Source: Pseudactinotalea terrae
GTDB lineage: Bacteria > Actinomycetota > Actinomycetes > Actinomycetales > Beutenbergiaceae
Length of the DNA stretch: 64,000 nt
Assembly (NCBI RefSeq): GCF_009733845.1
Contig: NZ_WNXZ01000006.1
Coordinates: forward strand, 62,001-126,000
Direction of reading: 5' to 3'
Shown here: positions 30,601-38,561 of the stretch, in pieces
Numbering within the stretch: position 1 is the stretch's first letter
How the letters are laid out: every line of letters begins with the position of its first letter
The notes under the pieces: generated by a model
Told to the model about the DNA's origin: nothing
Seen by the model: the letters and a program-made list of their open reading frames with translations, nothing else
The model's database searches: none
Program-made: the position numbers and the translations under genes

Positions 30601-31000
30601 GCGGCGAGCTGGGCCGGCTCGAGACCCCCAGCTTCGCGAACACCGACTTCACGTGACCCCGCAGGTTCTCAGCGGTGATCCACAGCTCACGGAGATCTCC
30701 GCCGTCGACATCCCCCGCAACAACAGCTGCGTCACCTCACGCTCGCGGTCGGTGAGCTGGTACAACCCCAGCATCAACGGCGCGAGATCGGACCGCCGCG
30801 CCGGCTCGAGCACCAACGCGGTGAGGCTACCCGGCGTCCGCACACCTCGGGCCATCACCCACTCGCCCGTGGATGTGCGTGCCCGGCCGAGCGGCGGCAG
30901 CGACCTGCTCGAACAGGGCCAGCGGGTCCTGAGCGCGCGCGCACAGCCGCACCACCTCGTTCACGAAGTGGCCCTTCGCACCGCTGCTCAGGAACTGGCA
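30590..31000 (-). pseudogene. Decayed LuxR-family regulator, frameshifted
   Basis: The minus strand reads ARTSTGEWVMARGVRTPG, then ALVLEPARRSDLAPL and YQLTDREREVTQLLLRGMST, the start of a LuxR HTH domain with its linker. At about 30690 the frame shifts and continues as ELWITAENLRGHVKSVFAKL, the recognition helix and following helix. Another shift near 30620 gives the end AQLAAVLSHE. Upstream, NEVVRLCARAQDPLALFE is in a third frame. Several independent indels make a sequencing error unlikely. The N-terminal sensor region is absent. Confidence 0.75.
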
Positions 31001-31062
31001 TGACCATTCTGCCTCGGCGCCGACGACGGTGGGCGCGCGTTCGAGCAGCTCGCTCGATCCGC

Positions 31063-31620
31063 TCAGCCCTCCTCGGGCCGGAGCGTGTAGGTGAGGAAAG
31101 CGTTCCCGGCCGGCGTCGTCGTCGTGTCGACGAGCAGGAGGCGGGTCAGCGGGAAGGTCTCGTCGAAGAGACGCTCACCGGCAGGCGTGACCACCGGGTG
31201 CACCGTGAGCGTCAGGTTGTCGATCGCGCCGCCGGCGAACAAGGACCGCACGGTCTTGATCCCGCCGGTCACGGTCACCCGACCCTGCGCGGTCTCGGCG
31301 AGGTTGCGCACGTACGCGACCGGATCGCCCTCCACGAGCGTGCTGTTCCACTCGAGCGGGCCGGTGAGAGTCGTGCTCACGACATGCTTGCGGACCGGGT
31401 TGATGAACGCACCGAACGGGTCGTCGTGGGCGGTCGCGGTCCAGTACTCCTTCCACTCCTCCCACAGCGTGCGACCGATGACCACGTCGGTCACGCCGGC
31501 GAGCGCGGCGCCCATGGCCTCGCCCTCGGCCTGGCCGAACGAGTCGAACTGCCACTGGTCCGGGGACTCCACGACCCCGTTGACGGAGTAGAAGAGGTGA
31601 GCGTTGACGGGCTGTGCCAT
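31063..31620 (-). CDS. Dihydrofolate reductase-family (RibD C-terminal-like) protein
   Basis: A 185-residue protein beginning MAQPVNAHLFYSVNGVVESP, the opening strand and active-site loop of the DHFR/RibD-C fold. VIGRTLWEEWKEYW and VVSTTLTGPLEW follow. The NADPH-binding GGIKTVRSLFAGGAID carries the GG motif, and LTVHPVVTPAGERLFDE closes the fold as in YyaP/YwjB-type proteins. A perfect GGAGGAA site lies 4 nt upstream of the ATG. These proteins are NADPH-linked reductases whose substrate is usually unknown; true folate reduction is unlikely. It is 36 bp downstream of the TetR gene and may share its message. Confidence 0.88.
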   Translation of the reverse strand: MAQPVNAHLFYSVNGVVESPDQWQFDSFGQAEGEAMGAALAGVTDVVIGRTLWEEWKEYWTATAHDDPFGAFINPVRKHVVSTTLTGPLEWNSTLVEGDPVAYVRNLAETAQGRVTVTGGIKTVRSLFAGGAIDNLTLTVHPVVTPAGERLFDETFPLTRLLLVDTTTTPAGNAFLTYTLRPEEG

Positions 31621-31656
31621 GAGATTCCTCCATCGGTTGTCACGAGTAGGTCGCCG

Positions 31657-32247
31657 TCAGATGCGGAATCGATCCAGCCGGTCGGCCTCATCCTCAGGGA
31701 TCGCGCCGTGAGCCGTGATCGCGGTCCAGATCCAGCCCGAGGCGGCCTGCGCCGGCGGGAGAGGTGAGGTGTCGAGCCAGGCGCGGATGGTCGCGAGCGC
31801 CGAACCGGCGATCGCCGCAGCGGCCACCTCGGTGGGCACGCCCACGAGACCGTGCGGACTGCCACGCTCGAACGCCTGCACGAGGATCAGCTGCAGCCTG
31901 CGGCTCATGCGGACCTGGATGGTGGCGGAGCCGCCCTCGCCGAGCAGTCTGCGGTACAGGGCGGCGTTCTCCTCGACGTGCCGCAGGTACTGGTCGAGGA
32001 TCCGCGCGCCGTGCTCCTCCGTGAGCGGCGGCTCGGGGCCGATGGCGTCGTCGATGACGGCGTCGAGCGCCTCGGCGAGCAGCGTGTCCTTGTCGGAGTA
32101 GTGCTGGTAGTAGGTGCTGCGGTTGATGCCGGCGCGCTCGGCGATGTCCGAGATCGAGATCTCGTCGACGGGGCGTTCGCGTGTGAGGGAGAAGAGTGCG
32201 TCACGCAGGCTCGTCCGCGTCCTCGCGATGCGTGGATCCATGAGCAT
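31657..32247 (-). CDS. TetR/AcrR-family repressor, probable regulator of the divergent MMPL transporter
   Basis: A 196-residue regulator from MLMDPRIARTRTSLRDAL. The HTH spans roughly residues 7-55, with ISISDIAERAGINRSTYYQHYSDK being the standard TetR recognition helix and helix-4 motif. The C-terminal domain has a TetR_C-like end SGWIWTAITAHG. Starts at 32241, 32247 and 32274 are all possible; none has a clear ribosome site. It diverges from an MMPL-family exporter 113 bp away, the usual layout of repressor and pump. The ligand is unknown. Confidence 0.88.
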   Translation of the reverse strand: MLMDPRIARTRTSLRDALFSLTRERPVDEISISDIAERAGINRSTYYQHYSDKDTLLAEALDAVIDDAIGPEPPLTEEHGARILDQYLRHVEENAALYRRLLGEGGSATIQVRMSRRLQLILVQAFERGSPHGLVGVPTEVAAAAIAGSALATIRAWLDTSPLPPAQAASGWIWTAITAHGAIPEDEADRLDRFRI

Positions 32248-32269
32248 GGATGGTGCCACATGCGGAGTG

Positions 32270-32340
32270 ACCAAACCAACAGTTGTCGAGTATCCAACAA
32301 GCGTGGTCTACTGATCGACGGCTTCCGTCCCTTCCCGCTC
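32270..32340. promoter_or_regulatory. Divergent TetR/MMPL control region
   Basis: This region is less GC-rich than its surroundings. It contains GTTG/CAAC half sites: CAACAGTTG at 32279-32287 is a dyad about one central base and a further CAAC follows at 32296-32299. A TTGTCG ... TCTACT promoter for the pump is possible. Assignments here are tentative. Confidence 0.4.
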
Positions 32341-32360
32341 GCACCTGAAAGGTCCCCCTC

Positions 32361-34817
32361 GTGGCCAATCTGCTCTACCGGATCGGCGTGGGCGCAGCCC
32401 GCCGCGCCTGGCTCGTGATCGCCGCCTGGGTCGTGGTGCTCGGCCTCGCCGCCGGAGCGTTCCTGACCCTCGGCGGCACGCTCGTCAGCTCGTTCTCGAT
32501 CCCCGGCACCGAGACCGACCGCGTCAACGGCGTGCTGATCGACGAGCTCGGCACCACGGGTTCGAGCGCCAGCGTGGTCTTCCACACCGAGGACGGCTCT
32601 GCGATCACCGAGGCCCAGCAGGCCGAGATCGCCGCCGCCCTCGCGCAGACCGGTGGCCTCGAGGGGGTCGAGGCCACCGTGGACCCGTACGCCACCGTGG
32701 CGCAGATGCAGGAGCAGGCCGCGGGCCTGCAGACCCAGCTGGAGACCAACGCCGAGAACACGGCTGCGCTCACCGAGAGCATCGCCCAGCTCCAGACCGG
32801 CCTCGAGCAGGCACAGGCCGGCGGGGCGCCCGAGGACCAGATCGCCGAGATGACCGGCCAGATCGAGGAGCTCCAGGGCCAGCTCGCCGGGCTCGGCGTC
32901 GAGAAGGAGCAGCTCGAGCTCGGGCAGCGGCTGATGGGCTTTGCGGCGGAGATCCGCACCGTCTCCGACGACGGCAGCACCGCCATGGGTGTCGTCATGT
33001 TCGACGGTGACGCGGTCGCCGTCGAGCAGGAGCTCAAGGACGCGGTCATCGAGACCCTCACCGATGCGACCCCCGAAGGGGTCGAGGTCGACTTCTCCAG
33101 CCAGATCGCCAACTCGGTCGAGGGCATCGTCGGCCCCGGTGAGATCGGCGGTCTCGTGCTCGCGGCGATCGTCCTCATGCTCATGTTCCGAGCGGTGTTC
33201 CCCGCGATCACGCCGGTGCTGTCCTCGCTGGTCGGGGTCGGCGTGGGGGTGGCGGGCGCGATGGCGTTCTCGGACACCGTGGAGATGTCCTCGGTGACCC
33301 CGGTTCTCGGCCTCATGCTGGGGCTCGCCGTCGGCATCGACTACTCGCTGTTCATCCTCAACCGGCACCGCACGCAGGTGCGCGCGGGCATGAAGGTGGC
33401 GGAGTCCGTCGGGCTCGCGAACGGCACCGCGGGCAACGCCGTCGTGTTCGCAGGCGCCACCGTGATCGTGGCGCTGCTCGCGCTCAACGTCTCCGGCATC
33501 GGGTTCCTCGGACTGATGGGCACCGTGGCCGCGGCGTGCGTGCTGGTCGCGGTGCTGGTGGCGCTCACCTTCACCCCGGCGGTGCTGGGGCTGATGGGTA
33601 CCCGGGTGCTGCGGCGTTCCGAGCGTGGCGCGGACCCGATCCACCAGACCGCCCCGGGCCCGATGAAGACGTCCCACGCGGTGGCGTCGATCGTGGCCGG
33701 TGTCGCGGTCCTCGGCGTGGTCGCACTGCCCGCGCTCGACATGCGTCTCGGCCTCCCCGACGGCTCGACCGAGAGCTCCGACAGCACCCAGTACCAGGCC
33801 TACACCATCACCGCCGACAAGTTCGGGGCCGGCCAGAACGGGCCGCTGCTCGTCACCGCTTCCCTCGACGACCCCATGGCGGAGATCGACCAGCTCCCCA
33901 CGCAGGTCGAGATCGCGCAGACGCTCATGGACCTGGACGACGTGGTCGCCGTCGCACCCATCGGGATCTCTGATGACGCCGACTTCATCGCCTTCCAGGT
34001 GGTCCCGGTGGATGGACCCTCCGCCGTGTCCACCGAGGAGCTCGTCCACACCTTGCGTGATCTCGAGGTGCTCGACGGCGGAGCGACCCTCGGGGTTGCC
34101 GGGTTCGCCTCGGGCAACATCGACATCTCGGAGCGGCTGGCCGACACCCTGCCGCTCTACCTGCTGGTCGTGGTCGGCCTGTCGTTGCTGATCCTCGTGC
34201 TGGTGTTCCGCTCGCTCGTGCTGCCGTTGCTCGCGACCGCCGGGTTCGTCCTCTCGCTGGTCGCGGCGCTCGGAGCGATCACCGCCGTGTTCCAGTGGGG
34301 CTGGCTGGGCGGGGTGTTCGGGGTGGAGACACCTGGTCCGCTGCTGAGCTTCGCACCGCTCCTCATCACCGGTGTGCTGTTCGGGCTCGCGATGGACTAC
34401 CAGCTGTTCCTGGCCTCGGCGATGCGTGAGGCGTACGTGCACGGGAAGCCCGCGCGCCAGGCCGTCACGATCGGTCGGCACCAGAGCCGCGCCGTGGTGA
34501 TCGCGGCAGCGTCGATCATGATCGCGGTGTTCGGTGGCTTCACCTTCGCCCACCTCACGATGATCCGACCGCTGGGCTTCGGCCTCGCCGTGGGGGTGCT
34601 GTTCGACGCCTTCGTGGTCCGGCTGCTGCTGGTCTCCGCCGCGATGCACCTGATCGGCGACAAGGTCTGGTGGCTGCCGCGCTGGCTGGATCGCATCCTC
34701 CCCAACGTCGACGTCGAGGGTGCCGCGCTCGAGCGCGATCACCCGGTGCCGCACGCCGACGACGCCGAGTCGGTCGAGGAGGCCTCCGACGACGATCCAG
34801 CCCTCGCCAAGGCCTGA
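32361..34817 (+). CDS. MMPL-family (RND superfamily) membrane transporter
   Basis: An 818-residue exporter with about twelve membrane helices in two halves. The first helix is near residues 15-40 (AWLVIAAWVVVLGLAAGAFL). The first extracytoplasmic domain (about 50-255) has a Gln/Glu-rich coiled coil at roughly 113-190 (MQEQAAGLQTQLETN...). The proton-relay motifs GIDYSLFIL and AMDYQLFL lie in helices 4 and 10. The substrate may be a lipid, siderophore or drug. The GTG start has AAAGG about 9 nt upstream. Next to a divergent TetR gene, it is likely induced by its substrate. A nested palindrome follows the stop. Confidence 0.92.
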   Translation: MANLLYRIGVGAARRAWLVIAAWVVVLGLAAGAFLTLGGTLVSSFSIPGTETDRVNGVLIDELGTTGSSASVVFHTEDGSAITEAQQAEIAAALAQTGGLEGVEATVDPYATVAQMQEQAAGLQTQLETNAENTAALTESIAQLQTGLEQAQAGGAPEDQIAEMTGQIEELQGQLAGLGVEKEQLELGQRLMGFAAEIRTVSDDGSTAMGVVMFDGDAVAVEQELKDAVIETLTDATPEGVEVDFSSQIANSVEGIVGPGEIGGLVLAAIVLMLMFRAVFPAITPVLSSLVGVGVGVAGAMAFSDTVEMSSVTPVLGLMLGLAVGIDYSLFILNRHRTQVRAGMKVAESVGLANGTAGNAVVFAGATVIVALLALNVSGIGFLGLMGTVAAACVLVAVLVALTFTPAVLGLMGTRVLRRSERGADPIHQTAPGPMKTSHAVASIVAGVAVLGVVALPALDMRLGLPDGSTESSDSTQYQAYTITADKFGAGQNGPLLVTASLDDPMAEIDQLPTQVEIAQTLMDLDDVVAVAPIGISDDADFIAFQVVPVDGPSAVSTEELVHTLRDLEVLDGGATLGVAGFASGNIDISERLADTLPLYLLVVVGLSLLILVLVFRSLVLPLLATAGFVLSLVAALGAITAVFQWGWLGGVFGVETPGPLLSFAPLLITGVLFGLAMDYQLFLASAMREAYVHGKPARQAVTIGRHQSRAVVIAAASIMIAVFGGFTFAHLTMIRPLGFGLAVGVLFDAFVVRLLLVSAAMHLIGDKVWWLPRWLDRILPNVDVEGAALERDHPVPHADDAESVEEASDDDPALAKA

Positions 34818-34823
34818 CCGGCT

Positions 34824-34893
34824 ACGAGATCGCACTTTCTGTTCGAGATCGCACCCCCGGGAGTGCGATCTCGAGCCAGAAGTGCGATCTCGT
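34824..34893. repeat. Nested intergenic palindrome A (four GAGATCGCAC-type arms)
   Basis: The outer arms are ACGAGATCGCACTTTCTG (34824-34841) and CAGAAGTGCGATCTCGT (34877-34893), complementary except for one extra T. The inner arms are CGAGATCGCAC (34844-34854) and GTGCGATCTCG (34863-34873), perfect. It begins 7 nt after the MMPL stop, so it can act as a bidirectional terminator. Its repeat structure is more elaborate than that needs. See the similar element at 43021. Confidence 0.85.
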
Positions 34894-35000
34894 CGACGTC
34901 GCGAGGCCTACGGTCCGCCGGGCAACCTCGACTTCCCCTCCCCGGGGGACCCGCTTCACGCCGACAGGGGATGGGCGGTCGCCCGGCCCGCTGAAGGCTG

Positions 35001-35465
35001 ATGGACATGGCAATCAAGCAGTCCGACCGCACCTCCGTTCCGGCCGAGAGGTCCTCCGCCGCTCCCAACCGCTCCGACCGCCTCACCGTCGTGGGCGGCT
35101 GGTCGCTGCTGGCGATCTGCGCGCTCCACACGGCGGTCTTCGCCGCCCAGCCGTGGTGGGGAGTGTGGCTCGCAGGTCCGTTCCGCACCGAGGAGCCGCC
35201 GCTCGAGGCGTTTGCGCAGTTCTGGGCGCTACCCGGCAGCTTCGTGGTGATCGGCGCGCTGCTGGCGCTCTCGCTCATCAGCACCGGCCGCCGCGGGGGC
35301 TCCGCGCCGCTGTATCTGCCGATCGTGCTCGGTCTGTGGGCGGCGTTCTGCGTGTGGATCGTCGGACCGAGCGGCTTCAGCACGCTCGCCGTCCCCGTGA
35401 CCTTGCTGCTGGTCAGCGCGGTCCGTGCCCGGCGCCGACGCACCACGGCGGCCCGTCCCCGCTAG
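35001..35465 (+). CDS. Small four-helix membrane protein (DUF6463-like)
   Basis: A 154-residue protein with a polar N-terminus and four hydrophobic stretches: LTVVGGWSLLAICALHTAVF, FVVIGALLALSLI, LYLPIVLGLWAAFCVWIV and TLAVPVTLLLVSAV. The tail is very basic (RARRRRTTAARPR), fitting a cytoplasmic end. It starts at ATG 35001 or, after GAAGG, at ATG 35007. The HxxF in the first helix and the WALPGSFVVIGALL segment resemble the DUF6463 group. The function is unknown. It is preceded by the palindrome and about 100 bp with no gene. Confidence 0.75.
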   Translation: MDMAIKQSDRTSVPAERSSAAPNRSDRLTVVGGWSLLAICALHTAVFAAQPWWGVWLAGPFRTEEPPLEAFAQFWALPGSFVVIGALLALSLISTGRRGGSAPLYLPIVLGLWAAFCVWIVGPSGFSTLAVPVTLLLVSAVRARRRRTTAARPR

Positions 35466-35668
35466 GGGAGGGCCGCCGTCGTGGGTACCAGCCCAGCAGT
35501 CGCCTCACGGCGCGAGGCCGCTCGTAGCGGCTGAGTTTGAAGCCCGGGGGACATGCACCGGGCTGGCACGCCTCGTACAAGGAGCTCGGGGGCGGAGGTA
35601 TTCCCGCGACTTCCGCGTCTCGAGGTAATCGCTGGCCAGCCGAGGACTTCACGGCGACGATTGAGGGC

Positions 35669-36538
35669 ATGACGACCGACCCTCCCGACGGCGCCGACGT
35701 CCCGATCGACTGGGAGACCGGCCGCGCCACGAACCTCGCGAACTGGGACGAGCGCGTGCCGATCCACGAGGCCGGCTACGGCCTCGACCGGTACCGCGAG
35801 GACTCGGCGCACCTGAGCCCGGTCGTGCGGACCGATCTCGCTGCGCTCGCGCCGTTCCTGCCCGACGGCGGTGTCTCGGGTCTCGATGTCTGTCACCTCC
35901 AGTGCCACATCGGGACCGACACGATCTCGCTCGCACGGGCGGGCGCGCGTCTGGTCGGCGTCGACTTCTCGCCTGCCGCGCTCGCGAGCGCGGCACGCCT
36001 GGCCGACCAGCTCGGCCTGGACGTGACCTGGGTCGAGACCGACGTGCTGGAGGCGAGGGACGCCGTCGCGGGTGATTTCGATCTCGTGTACACGAGCATC
36101 GGCACCATCTGCTGGCTGGACGACCTCGACAGGTGGGCAGCGCAGATCGCCGGGCTGCTGCGGCCGGGCGGCACCTTCTACATCCGTGACACGCACCCCA
36201 TCCTGCTGACGATGGACCCGGATGCCGGCGAGCTGCGTCAGCGAGACCGTTACTTCCCGAACTCCTACGCCCAGCAGTGGCACGGCGAGTACACCTACGC
36301 GGGCGAGGGAAAGCTGGTGGCGGCCCGCACCTACGAGTGGCCACATCCGCTCTCCGAGGTCGTCAACGCGCTGATCGGGGCGGGCCTTCAGGTGCTCCGG
36401 CTCGATGAGGGCTGGCGGCTGCCGTGGAAGTTCAGCCCGCGCATGGTCGACGTGGGTGAGGGCGACTGGGCCTGGCCCGAGGGTGAGCGAGACCGCTCAC
36501 CTGCGACCTTCACCGTGGTGGCGCGCAAGTCCGGCTGA
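35669..36538 (+). CDS. Class I SAM-dependent methyltransferase
   Basis: A 289-residue enzyme. The SAM-binding strand and loop read GLDVCHLQCHIGTDTISLA near residue 70, a variant of motif I in which LQCHxGxDT replaces the glycine-rich loop, found in one methyltransferase branch. VGVDFSPAAL is the acidic strand 2 and FDLVYTSIGTICWL is motif IV/post-I. RPGGTFYIRDTHPIL completes the fold. The substrate is unknown, probably a small molecule. The start at 35669 is chosen because the conserved DWETGRATNLANWDERV begins just after it. It stands between a membrane protein and a convergent VOC gene. Confidence 0.88.
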   Translation: MTTDPPDGADVPIDWETGRATNLANWDERVPIHEAGYGLDRYREDSAHLSPVVRTDLAALAPFLPDGGVSGLDVCHLQCHIGTDTISLARAGARLVGVDFSPAALASAARLADQLGLDVTWVETDVLEARDAVAGDFDLVYTSIGTICWLDDLDRWAAQIAGLLRPGGTFYIRDTHPILLTMDPDAGELRQRDRYFPNSYAQQWHGEYTYAGEGKLVAARTYEWPHPLSEVVNALIGAGLQVLRLDEGWRLPWKFSPRMVDVGEGDWAWPEGERDRSPATFTVVARKSG

Positions 36539-36540
36539 GG

Positions 36541-36900
36541 TCAGCCCCAGCAGAGGCAGAACGGGTGGCCGGCGGGGTCGGCGTAGACCTGGAAGCCCTC
36601 GGCGGCGGTGCGGTCCGGCTCGGTGAGCGGGACCGCACCGAGCCCGATCACGTGCTCGTGCGCGGCTTCGATGTCCGTGACCGAGATGTCGAGGTGGATC
36701 TGCTGGGGCTGCCCGCCGGGCCACTCGGGTCGGACGTGATCGGGTGCCAGCTGGACGTCGAGGCGCGGCACGTCGTCGACAAGCACTGTGTGCCAGTCCT
36801 CGCTCGCGTCGACCCGGCCGCCGAGCAGACCCGCCCAGAAGGCGCTGACCTCGGCGAGGTTCGCCGCGTCGAGGACCGGAACCATGCTGGTGATCTCCAT
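36541..36900 (-). CDS. VOC/glyoxalase-like domain protein
   Basis: A 119-residue protein forming one vicinal-oxygen-chelate module with two beta-alpha-beta-beta-beta halves: VPVLDAANLAEVSAFWAGLL, then IHLDISVTDIEAAHEHVIGL. Candidate metal or ligand residues are His in QIHLDISV and the end FQVYADPAGHPFCLCW. The PAGHPFCL ending is typical of the actinobacterial glyoxalase/bleomycin-resistance group. It is convergent with the methyltransferase (2 bp apart). The ATG at 36900 is set by a TAGCGT -10 box 7 nt upstream. Function unknown. Confidence 0.87.
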   Translation of the reverse strand: MEITSMVPVLDAANLAEVSAFWAGLLGGRVDASEDWHTVLVDDVPRLDVQLAPDHVRPEWPGGQPQQIHLDISVTDIEAAHEHVIGLGAVPLTEPDRTAAEGFQVYADPAGHPFCLCWG

Positions 36901-36907
36901 GGCAAGC

Positions 36908-36913
36908 ACGCTA
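36908..36913 (-). promoter_or_regulatory. Leaderless -10 box of the VOC gene
   Basis: TAGCGT on the minus strand ends 7 nt before the ATG at 36900 and excludes the ATG at 36909, which lies inside it. Confidence 0.5.
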
Positions 36914-36973
36914 ACCCCGGGCCCGGACGAACGGCTTCCTGGTCGGGGACCCGGGCTGCGGAAGGATGGCCGA

Positions 36974-37708
36974 GTGAGTACCGTCGCCTACGGCCCGCTG
37001 CCAGAGCACCGCGCCGACGTCCACCTCCCCGACGAGCCCGATGCGCCCGTGCTGGTGTACTTCCACGGCGGTGGGCTCGAGTCGGGCACGCGGGCCGACA
37101 ACCCGAAGCTGTTCACCGAGCTGGTGGCCGCGGGCATCGGCGTGGTGTCGGGGAGCTACCGGCGCTATCCGCAGGCGCGCTACCCGGAGTTCCTCGAGGA
37201 CGCCGCCGCCTGCGTGGCCTGGGCGATCGAGAACCTGCCGGGCCGCCGCATCGTCGTGAGCGGCACGTCTGCAGGCGCCTACCTCGCGATGATGCTCAGG
37301 TTCGACCAGCGCTGGCTGGGCGCGCACGGGGTGGGCAGGGACGCCGTCCACGGCTGGTTGTTCGACGCGGGCCAGCCCACCACCCACTTCAGCATCCTCC
37401 GGGAGCGCGGCATCGACCCCAACCGCGTGATCGTCGACGAGGCCGCGCCGCTGTTCCACATCAGTTCGGAGACGAGCCCGGCGCCCACCCTCCTGGTGCT
37501 CGCCGGCGACGACGTCCCCGGCGGCCGCGAGCAGACCGACCTCATGCTCGCCACCCTCAAGGCATGCGGAGCCGACGACGACGTCCGGGCCGTCACCCTT
37601 GACGGTTACCAGCACGTGGCCTACCTGGGCGACGACGCCGGCCGCGCCCGCCTCATCGAGCTCGTGGCCGAGCTCGTCAGAGATCTCGATGTCGGCGGCG
37701 CCAAGTAG
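36974..37708 (+). CDS. Alpha/beta hydrolase (HSL/carboxylesterase-like)
   Basis: A 244-residue cytoplasmic esterase-type enzyme. The oxyanion motif YFHGGG is near residue 30, the nucleophile elbow GTSAG near residue 97, the acid Asp in LVLAGDD near 177, and His in DGYQHVAY near 214, so the full catalytic set is present. AAGGA stands 7 nt before the GTG start. It is divergent from the VOC gene and its stop lies 11 nt before the endonuclease III start. The substrate is unknown; the HGGG type prefers short-chain esters. Confidence 0.9.
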   Translation: MSTVAYGPLPEHRADVHLPDEPDAPVLVYFHGGGLESGTRADNPKLFTELVAAGIGVVSGSYRRYPQARYPEFLEDAAACVAWAIENLPGRRIVVSGTSAGAYLAMMLRFDQRWLGAHGVGRDAVHGWLFDAGQPTTHFSILRERGIDPNRVIVDEAAPLFHISSETSPAPTLLVLAGDDVPGGREQTDLMLATLKACGADDDVRAVTLDGYQHVAYLGDDAGRARLIELVAELVRDLDVGGAK

Positions 37709-37711
37709 CGT
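37706..37711 (+). promoter_or_regulatory. Leaderless -10 box of endonuclease III
   Basis: TAGCGT includes the hydrolase stop codon and ends 7 nt before the GTG at 37719. Confidence 0.4.
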
Positions 37712-37718
37712 GGCGCCC

Positions 37719-38399
37719 GTGCGACGCGAGGAGAAGGTAGAACGGATCGGCGCGATCGTGGAGGAGCTGTACCCGCAGCCGCCGATCCCGCTGGACCATG
37801 TGAACCCCTACACGCTGCTGGTGGCCGTGGCGCTGTCGGCGCAGACCACCGACAAGAAGGTCAACGAGATCACGCCGGCCCTGTTCGCGGCGGCGTCCAC
37901 CCCGGCGGAGATGTACGCCCTGGGTGCGGAGCGGATCCTCGAGCTGATCCGTGAGGTGGGGCTCGCGCCCACCAAGGCGAGGAACGTGTGGACGGCGGCC
38001 GGGCAGATCGTCGATGCCGGCGGCGAGCTCAAGCCCGACTGGGAGTTCCTCGAGGGGCTCGCGGGTGTGGGCCACAAGACCGCGAGCGTGGTGATGGCGC
38101 AGGCGTTCGACGTGCCGGCGTTCCCTGTCGACACCCACATCTTCCGGCTCGCGCGCCGCTGGGGCCTGTCGCGCGCCACCACCGTCGAGAAGGTCGAGGC
38201 CGACCTCAAGAAGGCGTTCCCGCGCGAGACCTGGAACCGCCGTCACCTGCAGATCATCTACTTCGGTCGCGAGTACTGCCCTGCGCAGCGGCACGTGTTC
38301 GCGACCTGCCCGATCTGCTCGTTCGCCGCGACCAAGGCGGCTGAGCAGGCCGAGCTCAAGGCCCGCAAGAAGCCGAAGGTCGTTGCGGCGAAGGCATGA
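37719..38399 (+). CDS. nth: Endonuclease III-like DNA glycosylase/AP lyase
   Basis: A 226-residue base-excision repair enzyme. The helix-hairpin-helix LEGLAGVGHKTASVVM carries the catalytic Lys near residue 118, and the catalytic Asp is in FPVDTHIFRLARRW. The N-terminal SAQTTDKKVN loop is conserved. The iron-sulphur motif is unusual: Cys in YCPAQRH, then CPIC, with no fourth cysteine before the Lys-rich tail. Many endonuclease III proteins have C-x6-C-x2-C-x5-C. Start options are ATG 37689, GTG 37710 and GTG 37719; the last fits a leaderless promoter and family length. Confidence 0.9.
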   Translation: MRREEKVERIGAIVEELYPQPPIPLDHVNPYTLLVAVALSAQTTDKKVNEITPALFAAASTPAEMYALGAERILELIREVGLAPTKARNVWTAAGQIVDAGGELKPDWEFLEGLAGVGHKTASVVMAQAFDVPAFPVDTHIFRLARRWGLSRATTVEKVEADLKKAFPRETWNRRHLQIIYFGREYCPAQRHVFATCPICSFAATKAAEQAELKARKKPKVVAAKA

Positions 38400-38436
38400 C
38401 ACTCAGTCCAGCAACGACTCGGAGAGCGTTATCCAA

Positions 38437-38448
38437 AGTTGCGCAACT
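38437..38448. promoter_or_regulatory. LacI-type operator, distal
   Basis: AGTTGCGCAACT is a perfect 12-bp palindrome with the CG centre typical of LacI-family operators. It lies about 98 bp (centre to centre) upstream of the proximal site. Confidence 0.75.
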
Positions 38449-38535
38449 ATTTGTCTGATGCATGGATTCCCGGGCGCGACTTTTTAGTTCATTTCCATGT
38501 AGATCAATGAATATCCCGGCTTTGCTATGCAGAGG

Positions 38536-38554
38536 GTTGCGCAACTGTTAACGT
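38536..38554 (+). promoter_or_regulatory. LacI-type operator (proximal) and leaderless promoter of the LacI gene
   Basis: GTTGCGCAAC (38536-38545) is a perfect palindrome placed 3 bp before the -10 box TAACGT (38549-38554), which ends 7 nt before the GTG at 38562. Binding would block the -35/-10 spacer and autorepress the operon. Confidence 0.78.
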
Positions 38555-38561
38555 CCGGTTC

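Noticed and set aside
31905-34835. Long open frame opposite the MMPL gene
   Set aside because: His/Asp/Arg-rich low-complexity translation is the usual mirror of a GC-rich transporter gene; no ribosome site or family motif.
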